7,315 nucleotides of DNA from Anaerolineae bacterium (GCA_027457205.1 DAIDTM010000314.1:1-7315); one strand, 5' to 3'; counted from the first letter of the stretch, positions 1 to 5,465 are shown. The notes: generated by a model from the sequence alone, not told the origin. Numbers and translations are program-made.

Positions 1-342
1 ACGCAGGACGACCCGAACCAAGTCACCGGCGCGATGGTGACGCGCGCCGCGCGAGACGGCGACGCGCTCGCGCTGGAATTGTTGGAACGCGCCGGTATGT
101 ACATCGGGATGGGAATGGCGAATCTGCTTCAGATTCTCGACACGCAGCTGTTTGTGCTAGGCGGCAGCGTGGCAGCCAACGCGTGGGACTTGATCTATCC
201 GTCCATGCTTGCCGAATTGGACAAGCGCGCGATGCCGTCGATGCGCCCCGGCGTGCGGATCGTCCAAGCGCAGCTGGGCGGCGACGTGGTCTTGCTCGGC
301 GCGGCGGCGCTGGCGATTAACGGCGCGGATTCCAATGCCTGA
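1..342 (+). CDS. ROK family sugar kinase/regulator, C-terminal fragment
   Basis: The gene is open from the first base of the window and ends with TGA at 340-342, leaving 113 C-terminal residues; the 5' part lies outside. The end of an ROK (repressor, ORF, kinase) protein is recognisable: a helix rich in Ala/Leu, then GMGMANLLQILDTQLFVLGG, the usual ROK segment in which the chain passes a buried strand and reaches a Gly-Gly turn. The terminal part (GGDVVLLGAAALA) matches the closing helix of the family. ROK proteins are either ATP-dependent sugar kinases such as glucokinase or sugar-responsive repressors. The fragment lacks the ATP and sugar sites, so kinase and regulator cannot be told apart. 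It overlaps the next gene by 8 bp, so the two are probably co-transcribed and translationally coupled. Confidence 0.8.
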   Translation, partial: TQDDPNQVTGAMVTRAARDGDALALELLERAGMYIGMGMANLLQILDTQLFVLGGSVAANAWDLIYPSMLAELDKRAMPSMRPGVRIVQAQLGGDVVLLGAAALAINGADSNA

Positions 343-1321
343 CCCCGATTTGTCGGTCGTCGTCGTCAGTTACAATGTCAGAGATTTGCTGGCGCAATGC
401 CTCCAGTCAGTGGGTAGTGGCGAATGGACAGTGGGCAGTAGTACGCTACCCGCTACCCACTGCCCACTATCCACTGAAGTTTTTGTCGTCGATAACGCCT
501 CTGCGGATGGCAGCGCGGCGATGGTGCGTGAGCGATTCCCGGCGGTGCGCTTGATCGAGAACGCCGAAAACCGCGGCTTTGCGGCGGCGAACAATCAAGC
601 TTTTGCCGAAGCGCGCGGCCGCTACGTCTTGATGCTCAACCCCGATACGCAAGCGCGCCCGGGCGCGTTGGAAACGCTGGTCCAATTTATGGACGCGCAC
701 GCTTCGCGGCGCGCCGGCGCGTGCGGCGGCAAGTTGCTCTATGGCGACGGTTCGCTGCAACATTCCGCGTTCGCGTTTCCAACGCTGGCGCAAATCTTCC
801 TCGATTTTTTCCCACTCAACTGGCGTCTGACTGATTCGCGGCTCAACGGTCGCTATCCGCGCGCGCGGTACAAACGCGGCGAGCCGTTCCTCGTCGATCA
901 TCCGCTCGGCGCGGACTTGATGGTGCGGCGCGAAATCGCGCAGCAGGTGGGCTGGCTGGACGACCGGTTCTTCATCTACTGCGAGGAAATCGATTGGTGT
1001 ATGCGGATCAAACGCGCCGGCTGGCAAATCTGGTGTGTGCCGTCGGCGGAGATCGTCCATCACGAAGCGCGGAGCAGCCGCCAGTTCCGCGACGCGATGT
1101 TCGTCGAGTTGTGGCGCGCGCGTTTTCGCCTGTTCGACAAGCACTATTCGCCGGCGTTCCGCTGGGCGGCGCGGCAGATCGTGCGCGCGGGGCTGTGGAA
1201 CGCCGCGCGTCAAGCGCGCGCAGCTGCGCGGGCAGGCGTGGTTACCCAAGACGAACTGGAAAAGCGACTGGCGGCATATTCCCAGGTTCAGACTCTCATG
1301 CAAGAACGTTCAGGCGTTTGA
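335..1321 (+). CDS. Family 2 glycosyltransferase (rhamnosyltransferase-like) with an in-frame repeat insertion
   Basis: This 328-residue protein has a GT-A fold and should transfer a sugar from a nucleotide-sugar donor during synthesis of a surface polysaccharide or glycolipid. The opening strand (LSVVVVSYN, residues 6-14) and the donor-binding VVDNASADGS (51-60) are clear. The metal-binding DXD position is LNPDT (101-105). The acceptor-side ED-type motif is FFIYCEEIDWCMR (212-224). The pattern matches the GT2 subgroup that includes rhamnosyltransferases; the sugar is not predictable. The ATG at 335 is preferred because it directly precedes the first GT strand and overlaps the ROK stop. An open frame extends back to 209, but it encodes no recognisable sequence there. 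No good Shine-Dalgarno site is visible, so coupling to the ROK gene is likely. Odd point: residues about 27-47, between helix 1 and strand 2, are encoded by a heptamer array and make this loop roughly 14 residues longer than usual. There are no predicted membrane segments, so it is probably cytoplasmic or membrane-peripheral. Confidence 0.88.
   Translation: MPDPDLSVVVVSYNVRDLLAQCLQSVGSGEWTVGSSTLPATHCPLSTEVFVVDNASADGSAAMVRERFPAVRLIENAENRGFAAANNQAFAEARGRYVLMLNPDTQARPGALETLVQFMDAHASRRAGACGGKLLYGDGSLQHSAFAFPTLAQIFLDFFPLNWRLTDSRLNGRYPRARYKRGEPFLVDHPLGADLMVRREIAQQVGWLDDRFFIYCEEIDWCMRIKRAGWQIWCVPSAEIVHHEARSSRQFRDAMFVELWRARFRLFDKHYSPAFRWAARQIVRAGLWNAARQARAAARAGVVTQDELEKRLAAYSQVQTLMQERSGV
408..476 (+). 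repeat. Palindromic heptamer array inside the glycosyltransferase gene
   Basis: These 69 bases have a period of 7. The left half (408-442) is five degenerate units related to CAGTGGG. The right half (446-476) is four units of type CTACCCA/CTGCCCA plus a partial one, which are the reverse complement of the left type in another phase. The two halves can fold: 425-439 pairs with 459-473 at 14 of 15 positions, including a perfect 10-bp inverted repeat (AGTGGGCAGT at 430-439, ACTGCCCACT at 459-468). The length is a multiple of three and the gene's frame stays open, so the element is translated as residues about 25-48 of the glycosyltransferase. It resembles the short tandemly repeated heptamers known from cyanobacteria in style, but I do not claim homology. 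Confidence 0.85.
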
Positions 1322-1336
1322 ACGTTCAACCGTTGT
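1305..1336 (+). repeat. Octamer array across the glycosyltransferase gene junction
   Basis: Four consecutive 8-base units each carry CGTT at the same phase (1307, 1315, 1323, 1331). Units one and three are identical (AACGTTCA at 1305-1312 and 1321-1328); the other two are degenerate. The array covers the last codons and stop (1319-1321) of the first glycosyltransferase and most of the 22-bp gap before the second. It contains a perfect 12-bp palindrome, TTGAACGTTCAA, at 1318-1329. It could be a decayed tandem repeat or, less likely, an operator with two GAACGTTC half-sites spaced 16 bp apart. Confidence 0.7.
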
Positions 1337-1343
1337 AGCGGAA

Positions 1344-2138
1344 ATGGTTCTTTCGATCATCATCCTTACGCGCAATGAAGAAAAACATATTCGCGATTGC
1401 CTCGCTTCGGTGCGCGATTTTGCGGATGACCTGTTGGTGCTGGATTCCGGCAGCACAGACCGCACCGTCGAGCTAGCGCGCCAAGCCAACGCGCGCGTTG
1501 AGTCTCGCGCGTTCGACAACTATCCAGCGCAGCGCAACGCTGCCATCGACCTTGCGCGCGGCGATTGGATTTTCTTTATCGACGCGGACGAGCGCGCCAC
1601 GCCGGCGCTGGGGCGGGAGATACGGGCAGTGATCAGCGAACAGTGGGCAGTGAACAGTGATCTCTCACCATCTGCCATCCGCCATCCGCCATTTGCCGGC
1701 TTTTGGATTCCGCGCCGCAACATCATCTTCGGTAAGGAAATTCGGCACACCGGCTGGTCGCCGGACTATCAGCCGCGCGTGCTCCGCAAGGGCAGGGCGC
1801 GCTTCGACCCAGCGCGTGAAGTGCACGAGTTGGTTCTGTGGGACGGCGAGGTCGGCTATCTGCGCGAGCCATTGATCCATTACAACTACGAGACTCTCGC
1901 GCAGTTCCGCGAAAAGCAGCTCAAGTACACGCGTTACGAGGCGCGGGTGTGGTACAACGAAGGCAAACGCGCGCGCTGGCGCGGGTTCATCGGTCAGCCG
2001 CTGCGCGAATTCTTTCGCCGCTGCCTCGTGCTGCAGGGCTGGCTCGACGGCGGGCACGGCGTGCTGCTTAGCGCGCTGATGGCGTACTATGCGTTTGTGC
2101 GGCAGCGGATGTTGTGGGAGATGGAACGGCGTGTTTGA
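1344..2138 (+). CDS. Family 2 glycosyltransferase, WaaE/LPS-core type
   Basis: This 264-residue GT-A glycosyltransferase resembles the WaaE-like enzymes that add sugars to lipopolysaccharide core or other surface glycans. Visible motifs are the first strand SIIILTRNEE (4-13), LVLDSGSTDRT (31-41), the family-typical NYPAQRNAAI (59-68) and the metal-binding FIDADE (78-83). Further on are IPRRNIIFG (122-130), GW followed by DYQPRVLR (137-148) and REVHE (158-162). The ATG at 1344 is chosen because the conserved strand begins three residues later; the open frame reaching back to 1035 is out-of-frame reading of the previous gene. The gap to the upstream glycosyltransferase is 22 bp, so the two probably share a transcript. 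Residues about 95-118 are encoded by a heptamer array and lengthen the segment between EIRAV and the GFWIPRRN strand by roughly 16 residues compared with ordinary family members. The C-terminal third is basic and amphipathic, consistent with peripheral membrane contact. Confidence 0.9.
   Translation: MVLSIIILTRNEEKHIRDCLASVRDFADDLLVLDSGSTDRTVELARQANARVESRAFDNYPAQRNAAIDLARGDWIFFIDADERATPALGREIRAVISEQWAVNSDLSPSAIRHPPFAGFWIPRRNIIFGKEIRHTGWSPDYQPRVLRKGRARFDPAREVHELVLWDGEVGYLREPLIHYNYETLAQFREKQLKYTRYEARVWYNEGKRARWRGFIGQPLREFFRRCLVLQGWLDGGHGVLLSALMAYYAFVRQRMLWEMERRV
1627..1696 (+). repeat. Ten-unit heptamer array inside the second glycosyltransferase gene
   Basis: Exactly ten consecutive 7-base units are seen. 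The first five (1627-1661) are variants of CAGTGAA/CAGTGGG. The sixth (1662-1668) is divergent. The last four (1669-1696) are variants of CATCCGC. The halves are not reverse complements of each other, so this is a composite of two heptamer families and not a palindrome. The 11-mer CAGTGGGCAGT at 1641-1651 also occurs at 429-439 in the array of the preceding gene. In the left half only the gene's frame avoids TGA: one frame stops at the first unit and the other at 1658-1660. The gene's frame is therefore the only one in which the element can be tolerated. Confidence 0.85.
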
Positions 2139-2163
2139 CGCGCTGTGACCGCGGTGCTATACT
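2135..2163 (+). promoter_or_regulatory. Sigma-70-type promoter for the HNH gene
   Basis: TTGACG (2135-2140) and TATACT (2158-2163) are separated by exactly 17 bp. Each differs from consensus at one position. TG at 2155-2156 gives an extended -10. The expected start point is near 2170, 3-5 bases before the ATG at 2174, so the mRNA would be leaderless or nearly so. The -35 hexamer contains the TGA stop codon (2136-2138) of the upstream glycosyltransferase. Confidence 0.75.
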
Positions 2164-2173
2164 CCAACTCAAT

Positions 2174-2674
2174 ATGGGGCAAGACGTTCTCGTTCTCAAT
2201 CAAAACTACGAGCCACTGAACGTGTGCCAGACGCAGCGCGCGGTGGTGCTTCTCATCAGCGGCAAAGCCGAAATCGTAGTGAACAGCCGCGGCTATATTC
2301 GCACGCCGAGCGCGCAGTTTCCGCGTCCCTCGGTGATTCGGCTGGCGCATCAGGTGCGCCGTGAGCGCCCGCGCGTGAAATTGTCGCGCCGCGCGATCTT
2401 TCGCCGCGATCATTTCACCTGCCAGTACTGCGGCATCCAATCGAACCATCTCACGATCGATCACATCATCCCGCGCCATCGCGGCGGCAAGCATACATGG
2501 GAGAACGTTGTCAGCGCGTGCCCGTCGTGCAATCGGCACAAAGGCGGCAAGATGCTGGAAGAAGCGCACATGGCGCTGCGCCATCCCGCCGCCGAACCCA
2601 GCGCGTCGACGTATTCGCTTTTTGGGCATTACCTCACCGAATACCGCGACTGGGAGCCGTTCATTGCGGCATAA
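2174..2674 (+). CDS. HNH endonuclease family protein (McrA-like, short form)
   Basis: The product is 166 residues. The N-terminal part (DVLVLNQNYEPLNVC, 4-18, then RAVVLLISGKAEIV) is the hallmark of a widespread family of small HNH proteins of about 165-180 residues. The HNH domain spans about 75-130. C83-x2-C86 and C116-x2-C119 should bind a structural zinc. The beta-beta-alpha metal finger contains DH (96-97), the RHRGGKHTWEN segment ending at N111, and N120/H122. The fold predicts divalent-metal nuclease activity on DNA, but the family's biological role is not established and no methylase or other defence gene is beside it. The ATG at 2174 is preferred: conserved sequence begins two codons later, and the promoter would place the RNA start just upstream. 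An in-frame ATG at 2114 lies inside the previous gene and upstream of the promoter. No Shine-Dalgarno is present. The stop codon lies in the terminator stem. Confidence 0.9.
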   Translation: MGQDVLVLNQNYEPLNVCQTQRAVVLLISGKAEIVVNSRGYIRTPSAQFPRPSVIRLAHQVRRERPRVKLSRRAIFRRDHFTCQYCGIQSNHLTIDHIIPRHRGGKHTWENVVSACPSCNRHKGGKMLEEAHMALRHPAAEPSASTYSLFGHYLTEYRDWEPFIAA

Positions 2675-2700
2675 ACGCCCGCCGACGAGGCGGGCGTTTA
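2672..2700. terminator. Bidirectional terminator shared by convergent genes
   Basis: A perfect 12-bp stem (2672-2683 with 2689-2700) with a five-base loop GACGA is very GC-rich in the middle (CGCCCGCC) and ends in A/T pairs on both sides. That gives a U-containing tail on either strand. It lies between the plus-strand HNH gene and the minus-strand cyclase gene. The HNH stop TAA (2672-2674) and the cyclase stop (TTA on plus, 2698-2700) are the outermost three base pairs of the stem. Confidence 0.85.
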
Positions 2701-4620
2701 ATTTGTTACAACCTCTGGGTCTTGTTCTGCGACCGTTTCCTCTGGCTCGTCTTCTTCCATCGGCTCGATGATTTCCCAGACCATTACCGGGTCGGTGCGC
2801 CGGCGCAGACGCACCGGATTGACCTCGCGCGTTTCAAAATCGCTGCCAACGTGCTCGCGCGTCGCTTGATCGATAAAGATGCCTCGATCCATCTTCATCG
2901 CCATGCGCTCTGCCATCGCGACCACTTCGCCCAGGATGGTGTACTCTTCGCGCGGCGATGCGCCGATGTGGCCGGCGAACACACTGCCAGTGCCAATGCC
3001 GATGCCGACCTGGATCGCCGTCTCCTTCGGCTGCTTGGCGCGAATCGCGGCAACGTCGTGCCGAATTTCGATTGCCGCGCGCACCGCGCGATGCGCGTGA
3101 TCGATTTGATCGAGCGGCAGGTTCCAGACCGCGATGATCGTATCGCCAGTGTGTTTGGAGAGCGAGCCGCCGTGCCGAAAGACCGCTCCGACAATGGCGG
3201 TCATATATTGATTGAGCAGGCGCACCGCTGCCGCCGGGGTCAGCGACTCCGTCAGCGGTCCGAATTCGCGCAAGTCGACGTACATCACCGACACATCGCG
3301 CCGCGCGCCTTCCAACGGCAGCGCGCCGCGTTCGAAATTGCTCAGCACCTGATCGACCGCGTCCGGCGAAACGTAGCGGCGGAACAAGCGTCCCAGAAAC
3401 GCGCGCGGTCGCTCTTCGGAAAAATATCGAAACGCCATAGTGCTGGCGGAGGTGAGCAGCAGCGCGAGCACCGGGTAGAGTGGTTGAACGATGACGCCTT
3501 CGCTGAATTTTTGAAACGCGTAACTCAGGTACATCGCCAAGTAGAGCAGCGTAAGCCCAATCGCCGAAACGAGTCGGACGTGCGGAAGCGTTGCGCCGGC
3601 GAGGAGCGCGACGAGGAAGATAACGAGGATTTGCGTCAGACGATCCTGTTCGATCAGCAAGTGATTGCCCAGAATCGTCTCAATCAGGTCCGCCTGGATT
3701 TCCACCGGGTACGCCGGGCGGCTGCCGAGCGAGAGCGGCGTTTGAAATGTCTCTTGCGTCGCGGAACCCATCGCGCCGACGAGAACGATCTTGTCGCGCA
3801 GTGAGTCAGGGTTGGCGCGTCCGTGCAGCACGCTGGCGGCAGAAATCACGTGCTCGTTGCCCCAGCTCACAAAGTTCAGCCGCATCTGTCCCTGCGAGTC
3901 GACCGGGAGATTCGTCGATCCGAAGGCGACCAAGTTGTTCGCCGACGCGCGCGCAAGCGTATCGTTTGGCTGGGTCTGCCACGCGGCAATGCCGAAGGCG
4001 GAGTAGCGCTGGTCGGACGCGTCGATGGCGACCGCCACGCGGCGCAGCACGCCATCCGGGTCGGGCTTGAGCATTGTGTGCCCGAGGAGCGTGTTGACCG
4101 TTTGCAGCGCCGGCGCGGGCTTGAGACCGACGCTAAAGCGGGGAAAGAAACCTTGACTCGGCTGAATGCGCGTCGCTTCTACGCCCAAAATCGGTTGGAT
4201 GACGCGCGGCGCGCCGGCGAGCGCCTGCGCGAGCGCGGCGTCGTCGTTGGAGGGATCGGGCAGAACGAGATCGAGCGCGACCACGCGCGGCTGCGCCTGA
4301 TCGATGGTACGAATCAAGTCCGCGAGCGTCGCCCGCGACCAGGGCCACGCGCCAACGCTTTTCAGACTGGCGTCGTCGATGCTGACGATAACGACTTGAC
4401 CGCTGGGCGCGAAGGGCTGGTAGACAAAATCGGACAGACGCGACTGGGAGGAATCGAATAAACCGAAAAAGATGCTTGCCGAAACGAGCAAGCCCGCGCC
4501 GAGCGCGAGGGAACTGCCCACCTGCAGGCGGCGTTGAATCCGCGGGTCATGCACGCGGCGAGAAATACCGGCTCGAATTCTTGCAAGGACGCGTCTCAGC
4601 GCGGATGATCCAGTGCCCAA
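2698..4620 (-). CDS. CHASE2-domain class III adenylate/guanylate cyclase
   Basis: This 640-residue membrane sensor should make a cyclic nucleotide (probably cAMP) from NTP in response to an extracytoplasmic signal. Layout: a basic cytoplasmic N-terminus, a membrane helix at about 36-54, an extracytoplasmic CHASE2 domain at about 58-325 (VVIVSIDDASLKSVGAWPWSR, RVVALDLVLPDP, IVLVGAMGSA), three membrane helices (about 329-346, 350-368, 376-398), and a cyclase domain at about 440-595. D449 (VMYVDLREF) and D493 (KHTGDTIIAVW) fit the two metal-binding Asp. K489 and T561 fit the base-specifying pair of adenylyl cyclases, and R572 the transition-state Arg. The usual transition-state Asn is replaced by A568, and the GD of that motif reads G564-E565, so activity may be low or altered. 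The acidic tail (620-640) is extra. The TTG start at 4620 overlaps the phosphatase gene by 25 bp and implies coupling; a GTG at 4554 is the alternative. It is the last gene of a three-gene operon. Confidence 0.9.
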   Translation of the reverse strand: MGTGSSALRRVLARIRAGISRRVHDPRIQRRLQVGSSLALGAGLLVSASIFFGLFDSSQSRLSDFVYQPFAPSGQVVIVSIDDASLKSVGAWPWSRATLADLIRTIDQAQPRVVALDLVLPDPSNDDAALAQALAGAPRVIQPILGVEATRIQPSQGFFPRFSVGLKPAPALQTVNTLLGHTMLKPDPDGVLRRVAVAIDASDQRYSAFGIAAWQTQPNDTLARASANNLVAFGSTNLPVDSQGQMRLNFVSWGNEHVISAASVLHGRANPDSLRDKIVLVGAMGSATQETFQTPLSLGSRPAYPVEIQADLIETILGNHLLIEQDRLTQILVIFLVALLAGATLPHVRLVSAIGLTLLYLAMYLSYAFQKFSEGVIVQPLYPVLALLLTSASTMAFRYFSEERPRAFLGRLFRRYVSPDAVDQVLSNFERGALPLEGARRDVSVMYVDLREFGPLTESLTPAAAVRLLNQYMTAIVGAVFRHGGSLSKHTGDTIIAVWNLPLDQIDHAHRAVRAAIEIRHDVAAIRAKQPKETAIQVGIGIGTGSVFAGHIGASPREEYTILGEVVAMAERMAMKMDRGIFIDQATREHVGSDFETREVNPVRLRRRTDPVMVWEIIEPMEEDEPEETVAEQDPEVVTN

Positions 4621-5075
4621 GATTTTATTTTCTCATAGCCGCTGGCAATGAGTTCTTCTAATTGGGCAGCGGTCTCCTGATATTCGGCGAGCGTTCCGCC
4701 GTACGGATCGCTCACATCAAAAACGCGGTCTTTCAGTTCGCTCATCAAGTGGAGCTTGGGGCGGCACTCGGGGAATTCGGCGACGAGCGCATCGCGGTGG
4801 CTACGCGTCATGACGATCACCACGTCGGCATCGGCGAGGTCTTGCCGCGTGACAGTGTGCCCGCGGTGACCCGAGAGGTCGATGCCCCGCGCTGCCATCA
4901 CACTCAACGCGTGTCCTGAAGCGGGTTGATTTTCCATCGCCCAGGTACCAGCGGAACGCGCGATCATCTGGTCGCTGTCGCCCTCGCGCTGCGCTTGGGC
5001 GTTCAATAGTGCGGTTGCCATGGGGGACCGGCAGACGTTGCCGGTGCAAACGAAGAGGACGATGCGCGGTGTCAT
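4596..5075 (-). CDS. Low-molecular-weight protein phosphatase (LMW-PTP family)
   Basis: This 159-residue cytoplasmic phosphatase removes phosphate from protein side chains (normally phosphotyrosine) through a phosphocysteine intermediate. The P-loop FVCTGNVCRSPMA carries the nucleophile C10, R16 and S17 in the CX5RS arrangement. The general acid is D123 in VSDPYGG. The length is normal for the family. In the phosphoarginine-specific member YwlE the P-loop residue after Asn is Thr, while in classical LMW-PTPs it is Ile; here it is V14, which favours the classical tyrosine type. The family also contains arsenate reductase relatives, but no ars gene is nearby. The ATG (5073-5075) overlaps the TGA of the upstream small gene as ATGA, and no Shine-Dalgarno is seen, so translation is probably coupled. 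Its 3' end overlaps the cyclase start. Confidence 0.9.
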   Translation of the reverse strand: MTPRIVLFVCTGNVCRSPMATALLNAQAQREGDSDQMIARSAGTWAMENQPASGHALSVMAARGIDLSGHRGHTVTRQDLADADVVIVMTRSHRDALVAEFPECRPKLHLMSELKDRVFDVSDPYGGTLAEYQETAAQLEELIASGYEKIKSWALDHPR

Positions 5076-5383
5076 TGTTCGGAGTCGAGTAAGAGGTATT
5101 CCAGTTCCTGCAGGCGCACGATCTGGTCGTCGTTCAGACCCGTCTCCGATTCGAGACCCAGCAGGTCGAGCATTTCGTCGTCGAGACGGTCGAACTCGGA
5201 CTGGCTCAGCCGCGGACGCCCCGTGCCGTAGAGCGCGTGTCGCTCCAAGTACTCGACGTACTCTTCCGAGTACGCCGCGCGTGGGGGCGCGGATACCGTG
5301 GATTTCTTTGCGGGCGTCGCTTGGCGCGCGGTCGGCTTGGTCTTGGTCGTTTTCTTTTTTGTGGAGGGCTTTGCCTTGGGCAT
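5072..5383 (-). CDS. Small protein with Lys/Thr-rich tail and acidic C-terminus, function unknown
   Basis: I do not recognise this 103-residue protein. Residues 1-37 are low-complexity and strongly basic (Lys, Thr, Pro, Ala), like the disordered tails of nucleic-acid- or ribosome-associated proteins. Residues 38-103 are compact and acidic. They include a Tyr/Glu-rich helix (YSEEYVEYLERHALYG, 38-53), GRPRLSQSEFDRLDDEMLDLL (55-75) and a terminal predicted helix LNDDQIVRLQELEYLLLDSE. There is no signal peptide, Cys or membrane helix. The ATG at 5383 has a weak AGAAGAG site just upstream. An in-frame TTG at 5446 is rejected because it lies too close to the -10 element and upstream of the predicted RNA start. 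It is the first gene of the operon with the phosphatase and cyclase; its C-terminal codons overlap the phosphatase start. The shared operon suggests a signalling or regulatory role, but this is inference. Confidence 0.75.
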   Translation of the reverse strand: MPKAKPSTKKKTTKTKPTARQATPAKKSTVSAPPRAAYSEEYVEYLERHALYGTGRPRLSQSEFDRLDDEMLDLLGLESETGLNDDQIVRLQELEYLLLDSEQ

Positions 5384-5434
5384 CTCTTCTAGTTTCTCCC
5401 AGTGGTCGACAGGGCTTGCATCATCTCTCCGACA

Positions 5435-5465
5435 ATTATACCACAATCGGTATGGAAAGAGTCAA
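5435..5465 (-). promoter_or_regulatory. Promoter of the small protein-phosphatase-cyclase operon
   Basis: On the minus strand a perfect TATAAT (5440-5435) is preceded by TGG, making an extended -10. A TTGACT -35 element lies at 5465-5460. The spacer is 19 bp, longer than the optimal 17, which the extended -10 may compensate. The predicted start is near 5428, giving a leader of about 45 bases before the ATG at 5383. The -35 contains the TGA stop (5464-5462) of the upstream gene. Confidence 0.7.

Noticed and set aside
209..334. N-terminal extension of the first glycosyltransferase back to 209
   Set aside because: The extra residues are Arg/Cys-rich out-of-frame reading of the ROK gene, and the GT2 fold begins right after the ATG at 335.
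408..476. CRISPR-like or CRISPR remnant
   Set aside because: Units are 7 bp with no spacers, lie inside a coding frame, and no cas gene is present.
467..1303. Long open frame of 278 codons on the minus strand, antisense to the first glycosyltransferase
   Set aside because: Its product is Arg/His/Pro-rich with no family resemblance and mirrors the codon bias of a GC-rich gene on the other strand; the plus-strand product has full GT2 motifs.
1627..1696. Frameshift or pseudogene caused by the array
   Set aside because: The frame remains open through the array and conserved GT2 motifs continue downstream in the same frame.
2114..2173. Upstream in-frame ATG at 2114 as HNH start
   Set aside because: It lies inside the preceding gene and upstream of the predicted promoter, and the added 20 residues do not resemble the family's N-terminus.
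2174..2674. HNH gene as part of a restriction-modification or defence island
   Set aside because: No methyltransferase, helicase or other defence gene is adjacent; this HNH family is commonly a solitary chromosomal gene.
2497..3804. Open frame of 435 codons on the plus strand across the HNH end, terminator and cyclase gene
   Set aside because: It reads out of frame through the HNH gene and antisense to conserved cyclase sequence, and crosses the terminator; its composition is that of a shadow frame.
3823..4461. Open frame of 212 codons on the plus strand antisense to the CHASE2 domain
   Set aside because: No recognisable motif; the opposite strand encodes the well-supported CHASE2 region.
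5384..5446. TTG start at 5446 extending the small protein by 21 residues
   Set aside because: It lies just upstream of the -10 element and before the predicted RNA start; the ATG at 5383 has a plausible ribosome site.
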